NCBI GenBank assembly: GCA_023132545.1
Contig: JAGLYB010000021.1
Location: forward strand, 1 to 6,998
Length of the DNA: 6,998 nucleotides
Origin: Candidatus Bipolaricaulota bacterium
GTDB taxonomy: Bacteria; Bipolaricaulota; Bipolaricaulia; UBA7950; UBA9294
Reading direction: 5' to 3'
Under the pieces are notes generated by a model. That model did no database searches and was not told the origin of the DNA. It saw only the letters and a program-made list of their open reading frames with translations. Both the position numbers and the translations under genes were made by a program. Positions 1-5,289 of this stretch are shown one piece after another (position 1 is the stretch's first letter; the number at the start of each line of letters is the position of its first letter).

Positions 1-467
1 CCCTCGTACTCAATCGGATTCTGGGTTGCAATGACGACGAAAGGCTGCGGCAGCGTTAGGGTCTCCCCTGAAATCGAAACCTGGCCCTCCTGCATGGCCT
101 CAAGCAAAGCAGATTGTGTCTTGGGCGTGGCGCGGTTGATCTCATCCGCCAAGATAATGTTGGCGAAGATCGGACCTGGAGACAGAACGAATTCGCCACG
201 CTCGCGATTGAAGATATGCGAGCCGGTGATATCGGTAGGCAGAAGATCGGGTGTGAATTGAATACGCTTGAAGTCGATGCCCAATACCTGCGCGAAACAA
301 CGAGCGATCAGTGTCTTGGCCAATCCAGGGTAGTCCTCGAACAGGATGTGGCCGCCTGCGAGTATCCCGACTATCACGCGCTTTAGGACATCCTCCTTGC
401 CGACGATGGCCTTGGAGATCTCAGCGACGATCGCTTCGGATCGAGTAATGACTTGCTTCAGTTCCAT
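1..467 (-). CDS. MoxR-family AAA+ ATPase (N-terminal part; cut by window edge)
   Basis: The gene starts at ATG 467 and runs off the left edge after 155 complete codons, about half of the usual 310-330 residues. The visible part holds the N-terminal helix (IVGKEDVLKRVIVGILAGGH), a P-loop reading EDYPGLAKT (K51, T52), the Walker B segment NIILADEINRA (D108, E109) and the sensor-1 segment FVVIATQNPIE (N150). This order and wording are diagnostic of MoxR ATPases, which are cytoplasmic hexameric ATPases thought to act as chaperones for assembling membrane or secreted complexes. The start is supported by AGGAGG at 473-478, five bases upstream and lying inside the last codons of the preceding gene, whose TAA abuts the ATG with no gap. 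Translation is therefore probably coupled. The P-loop has Ala where most P-loops have the last Gly (GLAKT rather than GxGKT). The AAA lid domain lies outside the window. Confidence 0.93.
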   Translation of the reverse strand, partial: MELKQVITRSEAIVAEISKAIVGKEDVLKRVIVGILAGGHILFEDYPGLAKTLIARCFAQVLGIDFKRIQFTPDLLPTDITGSHIFNRERGEFVLSPGPIFANIILADEINRATPKTQSALLEAMQEGQVSISGETLTLPQPFVVIATQNPIEYE

Positions 468-1049
468 TTACACCTCCTGATACGTTCGCTCGATGTGAGC
501 CAACGCGTGGTCCACTTGATCGTGGAATCCCTTGTGTTCATGTTTCCCGGCTCTGTGTTTGTCCAGTGATAGGAAATCGCGTACAGCAGAGTCGTCTGTC
601 CAGTTGGCGGTATCAAGAGATTCCTTGGCTTCATCGACTGAGATGCCCTCGTGATAGGCCAGTGTGTGTGCGGCCAAGTCGCGCAATTCCAGAATGACGC
701 GCTCGCGCCGGAACCTGTTGTGAGCTGATTTCTCAAGAATCCGAGCCAGTTTCATGACTGGTCCCTCGCTGGGAAACGGGGGAACGAATGGAACGTGCTC
801 GGGCCTCAGGCGTTTGGGAATACGACACATGTAGTAGATGAAGATGAGCACGAACGTCACAAGCAAACTGAGTAACCATTCAAGGTCTTGGGGCATGTAT
901 CCCAGGAAATAGCGAACAGCGTTGATTCCCTCAACGATCGGATCTAGAACGAAGCTACGGATGGCGTCATTGAAGATCAGTAGCAGACTGAAGCCGATCA
1001 CACAACCGACAGCAAGGATCGCCAAGATGATTCGTGTTCTATTGCTCAT
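468..1049 (-). CDS. Small two-helix membrane protein of a MoxR/DUF4129 cluster
   Basis: This encodes a 193-residue protein of unassigned function. Two hydrophobic helices are visible (about residues 7-26 and 57-75), followed by a charged cytoplasmic-looking tail. The tail contains an Arg-rich helix (RFRRERVILELRDLAAHTLA), a GISVDEA segment, an NWTDD motif (149-153) with RDFL (157-160), and a His-rich end. From memory, helix-helix-tail proteins with a W-T-D-D...FL motif accompany MoxR/DUF58/DUF4129 genes in some archaea and bacteria (the haloarchaeal DUF7269 type). That match is tentative. The start chosen is ATG 1049, which overlaps the end of the DUF4129 gene by 11 bp and has AGGAGG about 12 bases upstream. 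The frame is open to 1127, but that longer start would overlap the neighbour by 89 bp and adds a region with no membrane-protein character. It lies between the DUF4129 gene and MoxR, so it is probably a membrane partner of the same complex. Confidence 0.8.
   Translation of the reverse strand: MSNRTRIILAILAVGCVIGFSLLLIFNDAIRSFVLDPIVEGINAVRYFLGYMPQDLEWLLSLLVTFVLIFIYYMCRIPKRLRPEHVPFVPPFPSEGPVMKLARILEKSAHNRFRRERVILELRDLAAHTLAYHEGISVDEAKESLDTANWTDDSAVRDFLSLDKHRAGKHEHKGFHDQVDHALAHIERTYQEV
473..478 (-). promoter_or_regulatory. Shine-Dalgarno site of the MoxR gene, embedded in the upstream coding end
   Basis: On the minus strand AGGAGG lies five bases before ATG 467 and forms part of the final Gln-Glu-Val codons of the upstream membrane-protein gene. 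The stop TAA (468-470) fills the rest of the gap. A terminating ribosome would uncover this site, which suggests coupled translation of the two genes. Confidence 0.75.
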
Positions 1050-1914
1050 CGGTCGTATGGTCCTCCTGAATAGTATCCAAACATGCCAAGGCGCGTGCCG
1101 CGAAACTGTCGTCGACGCGGCCTGCATAGCGCACGATTTCGAAAATACCTGTCAACTGTGCGATGGAATCGCCTGACAAGCCAAGGCCGCGCAGACGAAG
1201 CTCGAATTCTCGAGGTGTGAGATAGGTGGCGTCGATGCCGCCCACGATGCCGAGAATTCGGATCATCTCTTGATAGCAGAACAAGACTACGGTGTAGGGG
1301 TCTTCTCCTGCACGAATACGATGAGCTGCATCTGTGATGCTATCCAGGATCTCATCGTACCCATCGTCGGTTGGTTGCGGACGAGCCTTGAACCACTTCA
1401 GGAGGAGGATGCCTCCTAGGATCACAACAATGCTCGACAAGACGATGGCCAGAATGATGTACTGGAAATTGGAAGCTTCGACCTCTCGCTCAATTGGCTG
1501 AAGATTCAGGTCGTCTTCTACGGGCTTTTCAAAGAGTCCTTCCAGTTCAAAAGTGCTTCCCTCTTCAGGCGTTTGACGATCGCATCCGAAGAACTCGGTC
1601 GCGAGGAGTACACCGCACAGAATCAGAATGAGAACCAAATAGACTTTTCTTGCCTCCTTGCTGACGATTAGCTGAAAAACGAAGACGACAACGGCGATGG
1701 CTAACAGGACACGTATCAGCAGCGTTACGAATAGCCATCCTGCTGACTCAGGTGGCCCGCCGCCTGTGAGCAACACGGAAGCCATGTCCATCTCGCGTCC
1801 TGGGAGAAACTCGACGTCATGAATGTTGCCAATGAGAGGGAGGATCAGCACGATGAGAATCGCGGTGAACGCAACGAGCGCGAGCTGGAAAGCACGAGTT
1901 TGAGGCTTCGACAT
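1039..1914 (-). CDS. DUF4129-domain membrane protein
   Basis: The 291-residue protein has about four membrane helices (roughly residues 10-28, 59-84, 90-109 and 150-175), with a polar, acidic loop (110-148) between the third and fourth. The C-terminal cytoplasmic domain (about 195-282) reads as DUF4129. It has RIRAGEDPYTVVLFCYQEMIR, then a threonine-proline segment YLTPREFELRLR, then a terminal helix with FEIVRYAGR (258-266), the counterpart of the family's usual F..aRYg...l pattern. DUF4129 domains often sit at the end of membrane transglutaminases or stand alone beside MoxR and DUF58 genes. No transglutaminase core is present here, so this is the stand-alone form. ATG 1914 is the likely start. 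Its ribosome site is weak (TAGGT about 10 bases upstream), and no good promoter was seen in the 64-bp gap before it. That favours read-through from the nuclease gene. Its stop TAG lies inside the next gene. Confidence 0.85.
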   Translation of the reverse strand: MSKPQTRAFQLALVAFTAILIVLILPLIGNIHDVEFLPGREMDMASVLLTGGGPPESAGWLFVTLLIRVLLAIAVVVFVFQLIVSKEARKVYLVLILILCGVLLATEFFGCDRQTPEEGSTFELEGLFEKPVEDDLNLQPIEREVEASNFQYIILAIVLSSIVVILGGILLLKWFKARPQPTDDGYDEILDSITDAAHRIRAGEDPYTVVLFCYQEMIRILGIVGGIDATYLTPREFELRLRGLGLSGDSIAQLTGIFEIVRYAGRVDDSFAARALACLDTIQEDHTTDEQ

Positions 1915-1957
1915 AACGGTTAGACCTACGCTATCCAGAGAATATGGAGTTTTTGTG

Positions 1958-1980
1958 AAGAAATGGGATTGTCATTTCTT
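1958..1980. repeat. Short inverted repeat between nuclease and DUF4129 genes
   Basis: AAGAAATG (1958-1965) and CATTTCTT (1973-1980) form a perfect 8-bp inverted repeat with a 7-base loop, starting inside the stop codon of the nuclease gene. The stem is AT-rich and is not followed by a clean run of T on either strand. It could be a weak attenuator, an mRNA 3'-end stabiliser, or chance. Confidence 0.35.
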
Positions 1981-2998
1981 ATCGGTCCAGACCCTTGAAG
2001 AAGCGCCGGCTGAGATTCCTTTCCCAATCGGTAAAGTCGCCTTCTTCGGCATCGTTCTGGATGTGCATACGGATCATATTCAGTTTGGCAGACAGATTGT
2101 CGAAGTGATATACGGCGATTGCCTCTGCTGTCTTGGGTAACATGGCTGCGGCATATTGTAGCTCTCCATGATGGGAGATCAAGATGTGCTCCAACAGCTT
2201 GGGTAATCGATCATCAGTCCAGGTCATTGATTTCGCTTCATCACGAATCATGTCGCGTCCCAGCAGCAAATGGCCGATGAGCTGACCGTCAAATCCGTAG
2301 ATCGCCGCAATAGGGTTCTCCAGTTCGATGATCTTGCCGATGTCATGAAGGACGGCGCCGGCTGTGGCCAAGCCGTGATGGAGTCCAAGCCCAGGATTGC
2401 GAGTCGCGAATTCGGACACGCCTTGGGCAACCTCCAGGGTGTGTTCGATCAGGCCGCCCAGATAGGCGTGATGATTAGAGACGGCAGCCGGATGTTCTAT
2501 GAACTGTTCCTTGTTTTTCTCCAGCAGATTGAGCGTCAGCTGGCGCAGATCCTCGGGTTCAATTGTCTCCACAAGCTCGATCAACTCGGTCCACATCTCG
2601 TCTCTGTCGCGGTTCGACGTGGATACCAGCAAGTCAGGATCGAATCCAGATCCCTGCTCTTGTTCGGAGAGGCGATGAATCGATTCTACGATGATTTGCA
2701 GCTTGTTACGGTAGGTTTCGACCCGGCCTTGAACCGTGACGAATTCTCCCTCGCTGAACTGGGAAGCATAGCGATTGGCGGCGTTGGTCCAAGCCCGTGC
2801 AGCGATAACGCCCGTTCGATCAGACAAGGTGATCTCTAGATACGGGTCTCCCGATCTGGTAGATCGGTGAGTCTTTTGTTTCACCAAGAAACACTGATTG
2901 ACGCTCTGGCCATCTCTCATGTCAGAGACGGGTACATGAAGAAGGGAATAGGGAAGTTGTTCGCCGCGCATCCGTTGGGAGAATTTCTCTGAGGCCAT
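1979..2998 (-). CDS. YhaM-like 3'-5' exoribonuclease (OB-fold + HD domain)
   Basis: The 339-residue length and layout match the YhaM family. An N-terminal OB-fold nucleic-acid-binding domain (about 22-112) includes YLEITLSDRTG, a TVQGRVETYRNKLQI strand pair and other family landmarks. A linker leads to an HD-type phosphohydrolase domain (about 175-315). The metal-binding residues are visible: H186 in GLIEHTLEVA, H218-D219 in AVLHDIGK, H276-H277 in LISHHGELQ and D300 in HFDNLSAKLN. YhaM enzymes are Mn-dependent and trim RNA or single-stranded DNA from the 3' end in the cytoplasm. ATG 2998 is preceded by AAAGGA five bases upstream and by a promoter about 30-57 bases upstream (3028-3055). It is the first gene of the minus-strand cluster. 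The YhaM name belongs to Firmicutes members and is used here only for family likeness, so no symbol is assigned. Confidence 0.9.
   Translation of the reverse strand: MASEKFSQRMRGEQLPYSLLHVPVSDMRDGQSVNQCFLVKQKTHRSTRSGDPYLEITLSDRTGVIAARAWTNAANRYASQFSEGEFVTVQGRVETYRNKLQIIVESIHRLSEQEQGSGFDPDLLVSTSNRDRDEMWTELIELVETIEPEDLRQLTLNLLEKNKEQFIEHPAAVSNHHAYLGGLIEHTLEVAQGVSEFATRNPGLGLHHGLATAGAVLHDIGKIIELENPIAAIYGFDGQLIGHLLLGRDMIRDEAKSMTWTDDRLPKLLEHILISHHGELQYAAAMLPKTAEAIAVYHFDNLSAKLNMIRMHIQNDAEEGDFTDWERNLSRRFFKGLDR
2848..2871 (-). repeat. Hairpin inside the nuclease coding sequence
   Basis: CCGATCT (2851-2857) and AGATCGG (2861-2867) are a perfect 7-bp inverted repeat with a 3-base loop. CTC (2848-2850) and GAG (2869-2871) extend it to 10 bp with one bulged base. 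It encodes the Arg-Ser-Thr-Arg-Ser stretch in the OB-fold of the YhaM-like protein, about 130 bases into the gene. A role is unknown, and codon choice in a repeated Arg-Ser motif may explain it. Confidence 0.4.
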
Positions 2999-3027
2999 AC
3001 TATCCTTTCCAGAAGGGGAATAGCCTC

Positions 3028-3055
3028 AGTGTAGTGGCCGAGCCTGTGAAGTCAA
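3028..3055 (-). promoter_or_regulatory. Putative sigma70-type promoter for the nuclease/MoxR operon
   Basis: Read on the minus strand, TTGACT (3055-3050) and TACACT (3033-3028) are separated by 16 bases. They match the -35 consensus at 5 of 6 positions and the -10 consensus at 4 of 6. Transcription would begin near 3021, giving a leader of about 23 bases before ATG 2998. Its position directly ahead of the first gene of the cluster supports it; there is no experimental evidence. Confidence 0.5.
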
Positions 3056-3114
3056 CTCTATTGTGCGTGAGGGAATTGGCGAACGAAGCCGAAAAGGATG
3101 GCGAGGGAGCTCCA

Positions 3115-3317
3115 ATGGCGGCGAATGTGTTGCTGAATCCACTTCGACAGGCAATGTTGTTGGAAAGGCAGTCACTCGAGTTCTACACCCGGCAAGCCGA
3201 GGCTTCGGGAGATGAGAGTGTCCGAGAGTTCTTTCGCGAGCTGGGAACAAGGAATACTGGCAGATGCTTCTGAAAGAGGAGTACTGGAACGAAGATCGAT
3301 TTGAGCCGCTGTTGTGA
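3115..3317 (+). pseudogene. Frameshifted two-helix ferritin/rubrerythrin-like protein
   Basis: From ATG 3115, with GAGGGAG at 3103-3109 as ribosome site, the frame encodes a helix typical of rubrerythrin-like proteins (AMLLERQSLEFYTRQAEASG, then DESVREFFREL). It then loses sense and stops at 3273. One frame back (-1), the sequence from about 3243 continues sensibly as NKEYWQMLLKEEYWNEDRFEPLL and stops at TGA 3317. The joined product would be about 67 residues. It resembles small two-helix ferritin-like proteins in which F..LA.EE..HY..L is followed by a short aromatic tail. Compared with that pattern, about two residues plus one base seem missing around 3243-3250, consistent with a small deletion. 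A single-base sequencing error is the main alternative. The same frame opens at GTG 3034, but no ribosome site precedes it and its first 27 residues look unlike the family. Metal binding is doubtful in the present form. Confidence 0.6.
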
Positions 3318-3336
3318 ATGGGGGAATGCCGGGAAG

Positions 3337-3372
3337 AAGAAAGCGACGAGTCATCACGACTCGCCGCTTCTT
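3337..3372. terminator. Hairpin terminator shared by convergent genes
   Basis: The left arm 3337-3352 and right arm 3358-3372 pair over about 14 bp (6 bp CGAGTC/GACTCG, one A-C mismatch, 3 bp, one bulged A, 5 bp), with loop ATCAC. On the minus strand the stem runs into TTTCTTCTT, a usable T-rich tail for ending the beta-helix gene 20 bp upstream. On the plus strand the tail is CTTCTTAA, weaker, but placed to stop transcription of the ferritin-like gene that ends at 3317. Confidence 0.7.
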
Positions 3373-3391
3373 AATGGGTCAGTAGTCTTTG

Positions 3392-4210
3392 CTAGATAGC
3401 GCAGGTCGCCGGCGGAGGTGTCGGAACCAGCGGATGGGTGATCAAGGGAAAATTGTCCTGATCGCCGTCAATCGAGATCAAGTACGGCGAATCCCATATG
3501 CCGTCTTCATCAGCGTCAATGGCTTTGAATCCGTCCCAATAATTGCCCTCAATGCCATCATCCCAGAAATTAGGATCGTCGGTGTAGGCATGACGGACGT
3601 TGTTCACAAAGGCATTCCCAACGATGATATTGGCCTCCGAATCCAGGTTCAGATAAACACCCGTATAGCCGTCGGCGATGTAGTTCCCGATTAACTCATT
3701 GCCATTGGAGGCATCCAGCCAAATGGCCGCCTCGTTGTCCTTGAACGTGTTGGCCAAAATCTGGTTCTTCGACGAGAAATAGAAACGGATACCGTCGGCA
3801 TTGTGCGCGATAAGGCAACCGGCAATCCGATTAATCGACGAGAAATTCAACGTTACGCCGACCCAGTTGCCTTTGATGATGCAGTCTTCAATCTTGCCGT
3901 TCTTAACATACGAAAGGTAGATGGCAGATCTTGCGGCGCCGCTAATCTTCACGTTCCGGATGATGAACGCGCGCGTGGTTCCGTGAATCTTGATTCCGTA
4001 GTTGTCGTACCCTGCGTCGATGATCCAGTTTTCGATGACATAAGGATCATTGAGGGTGCCACTGCCCGAGCAAACGCCGTTCTCAACGGTGAATTCGTAG
4101 TCGTTTGAAATAACAATTGCGCTGTGTTCGACTCCATCCCCCGCGATTGCAACTGCGCTAACAAGGACAAGCAAAAACGCGGTGCAAATCAGCCATGCAC
4201 CCTGTTTCAT
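3392..4210 (-). CDS. Secreted NosD-like right-handed parallel beta-helix protein
   Basis: The 272-residue protein starts with a Sec signal peptide (KQ, then a hydrophobic run to about residue 21, likely cut after AIA at 23). Next comes the domain opener SGSGTLNDPYVIENWIIDAG (48-67). Six beta-helix rungs follow, beginning near 72, 96, 118, 140, 162 and 184, spaced almost exactly 22 residues (GIKI, AIYL, GVTL, GIRF, AIWL, GVYL). The C-terminal cap carries GNYWDGF (222-228) and DADEDGIWDSPY (232-243), the signature that ends NosD/CASH-type repeats. Such proteins are exported and bind or modify carbohydrates or act in periplasmic metal-site assembly. No nos genes are nearby, so a copper-NosD role is not supported. 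Start ATG 4210 has AAAGGAG at 4220-4226, nine bases upstream, and its own promoter and terminator, so it is probably transcribed alone. No lipobox or membrane anchor is seen. Confidence 0.88.
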   Translation of the reverse strand: MKQGAWLICTAFLLVLVSAVAIAGDGVEHSAIVISNDYEFTVENGVCSGSGTLNDPYVIENWIIDAGYDNYGIKIHGTTRAFIIRNVKISGAARSAIYLSYVKNGKIEDCIIKGNWVGVTLNFSSINRIAGCLIAHNADGIRFYFSSKNQILANTFKDNEAAIWLDASNGNELIGNYIADGYTGVYLNLDSEANIIVGNAFVNNVRHAYTDDPNFWDDGIEGNYWDGFKAIDADEDGIWDSPYLISIDGDQDNFPLITHPLVPTPPPATCAI

Positions 4211-4248
4211 AGGCTATCACTCCTTTGGCGAAAATCTCGAACGTGACA

Positions 4249-4277
4249 ATGATACCAGCTTGCCATACCGTTGTGAA
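4249..4277 (-). promoter_or_regulatory. Strong putative sigma70-type promoter of the beta-helix gene
   Basis: Read on the minus strand, TTCACA (4277-4272) and TATCAT (4254-4249) are separated by 17 bases. Each box matches consensus at 5 of 6 positions. Transcription would begin near 4242, giving a leader of about 32 bases that contains the AAAGGAG ribosome site. It is the best promoter in the window and lies in the 103-bp gap after the rhomboid gene. Confidence 0.65.
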
Positions 4278-4313
4278 GGCGACAGTACAGTGAAAACGAG
4301 ACATCTGACTGGG

Positions 4314-5174
4314 TTATCTGCCGGATGCGCGTCGGTTCTGAATCATGCGCCAGAGCGTGACGGGAACGTGACGATGTCGGAACGGGAACACCAACAGCAG
4401 TCCGGAAATAAACCCACCGATGTGAGCGAAGAAAGCCACACCGCCCGAACTGCCGAACGATCCGACTCCGGAGATCACTTGCCACACGAACCAGAACCCA
4501 AGGAGGAACACGGCAGGCACAGCGACCAGACGCAGGAAGAAGAACAGCGGAATCAATGTCAGCACACGCGATCGCGGGAATAGCATGAAATAGGCGGCCA
4601 GAACCCCGGCGATGGCGCCCGATGCGCCGATCATAGGGACCGAGCTGCCCGGTCCGATAACGATTTGCGAGAATGAAGCCGCGATGCCACATAGCAGATA
4701 GAAACCAAGGAAGCGAACGGATCCCATGGCATCTTCCACATTGTCTCCGAAGATCCACAGATACAACATGTTGCCCAGCAGATGCAGAACGCTGCCGTGC
4801 AAGAACATCGATGTGATCAAGGTCAGCCAAATCGGAATGGGAATCACGGGAGGCAGATCCCGCCCGTGCAGAAGCTCGGCAGGAATGAGCGCGTACTGTG
4901 TCTGGAGCCATTCATCGCGTCCGATCTCGTGCACATTCGGCATTGAGGAGAGGACTCGTTGTCCGGTGGCATAGGCATAGTAGGGATTGAAGATGGGGGG
5001 CTCTTCCAATCCTGCTGCCACCCATTCGGCTCTTTCCTCGGTCCAATTTTGGCGATAAGGCGTCTGCATACCCAAATATCCCTGAAACAAGAAAACGAGC
5101 AGGTTCAGAACGATCAAGGAGACGGTCACGATCGGGAATCGTCGGCTCGGGAGCATATCACGAAGCGGGATCAT
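4314..5174 (-). CDS. Rhomboid-family intramembrane serine protease
   Basis: The 286-residue polytopic membrane protein has rhomboid hallmarks. The N-terminal MIPLRDMLPSRRFPIVT leads into TM1 (about 14-31). Then come TSMFLHGSVLHLLGNMLYLW (121-140) with the H-x-x-x-N motif, FGDNVED, the catalytic serine motif GASGAIAG (S185), and the catalytic histidine in AHIGG (H251). Both dyad residues are present, so it should be an active protease cleaving transmembrane substrates within the inner membrane. The segment between TM1 and TM2 (about 32-115) is long and polar, longer than I expect for this subfamily. The C-terminus ends in a short basic tail. Start ATG 5174 is favoured by the conserved N-terminus, but it has no normally spaced ribosome site; a -10 box lies only seven bases upstream. 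The gene is divergent from the M42 peptidase gene. Its substrates cannot be inferred from the context. Confidence 0.93.
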   Translation of the reverse strand: MIPLRDMLPSRRFPIVTVSLIVLNLLVFLFQGYLGMQTPYRQNWTEERAEWVAAGLEEPPIFNPYYAYATGQRVLSSMPNVHEIGRDEWLQTQYALIPAELLHGRDLPPVIPIPIWLTLITSMFLHGSVLHLLGNMLYLWIFGDNVEDAMGSVRFLGFYLLCGIAASFSQIVIGPGSSVPMIGASGAIAGVLAAYFMLFPRSRVLTLIPLFFFLRLVAVPAVFLLGFWFVWQVISGVGSFGSSGGVAFFAHIGGFISGLLLVFPFRHRHVPVTLWRMIQNRRASGR

Positions 5175-5181
5175 CCTACAG

Positions 5182-5209
5182 TTTATACCGCCCCTTCGGA
5201 TTTGGACAA
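5182..5209 (-). promoter_or_regulatory. Putative rhomboid promoter giving a leaderless mRNA
   Basis: Read on the minus strand, TTGTCC (5209-5204) and TATAAA (5187-5182) are separated by 16 bases, with -35 matching 4 of 6 and -10 matching 5 of 6 consensus positions. The usual start distance puts the first RNA base at or next to the A of ATG 5174, leaving no room for a Shine-Dalgarno leader. The only purine-rich stretch, AGG, touches the ATG itself. Confidence 0.45.
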
Positions 5210-5229
5210 CCGGAATCGCCTTCGTTCGA

Positions 5230-5257
5230 TTGCAGAAGGATGGCAGGTGGCTACACT
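5230..5257 (+). promoter_or_regulatory. Weak putative promoter for the M42/amidohydrolase pair
   Basis: TTGCAG (5230-5235) and TACACT (5252-5257) are 16 bases apart. The -35 box is poor (3 of 6), and the -10 box is the same hexamer proposed for the nuclease operon. Transcription would begin near 5264, and a GAGGAGG ribosome site lies at 5279-5285, four bases before ATG 5290. The gap between the divergent genes must hold a promoter for this direction, and this is the best candidate I see. Confidence 0.3.
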
Positions 5258-5289
5258 ATTGAGGTTCTAGGTGCATCTGAGGAGGCCGA

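Noticed and set aside
1050..1127. Upstream extension of the small membrane protein to ATG 1127
   Set aside because: It would overlap the DUF4129 coding region by 89 bp, and the added residues show no membrane-protein character. ATG 1049 gives a short overlap and a usable ribosome site.
1958..1980. Rho-independent terminator after the nuclease gene
   Set aside because: The stem is AT-rich and lacks a following T run on either strand, so I list it only as an inverted repeat.
2270..2839. A 189-codon open frame on the plus strand
   Set aside because: It lies wholly antisense to the well-supported YhaM-like gene, has no family likeness, and has no ribosome site of note.
3240..3250. Programmed -1 frameshift site in the ferritin-like gene
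   Set aside because: The bases near the join (GGGAACA) do not form a standard X-XXY-YYZ slippery heptamer, and I saw no clear pseudoknot just downstream. A deletion or sequencing error is simpler.
3392..4210. Assignment as a true nitrous-oxide-reductase accessory protein NosD
   Set aside because: The fold and end motif are shared by many unrelated secreted proteins, and no other nos genes are visible here.
4182..4583. A 133-codon plus-strand frame rich in Glu, Gln and His
   Set aside because: It is antisense to the end of rhomboid and the start of the beta-helix gene and spans the promoter between them. It looks low-complexity rather than coding.
4207..4911. A 234-codon minus-strand open frame
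   Set aside because: It overlaps the rhomboid gene in another frame on the same strand. Its Arg/Ser/Cys-rich translation is typical of a shadow frame.
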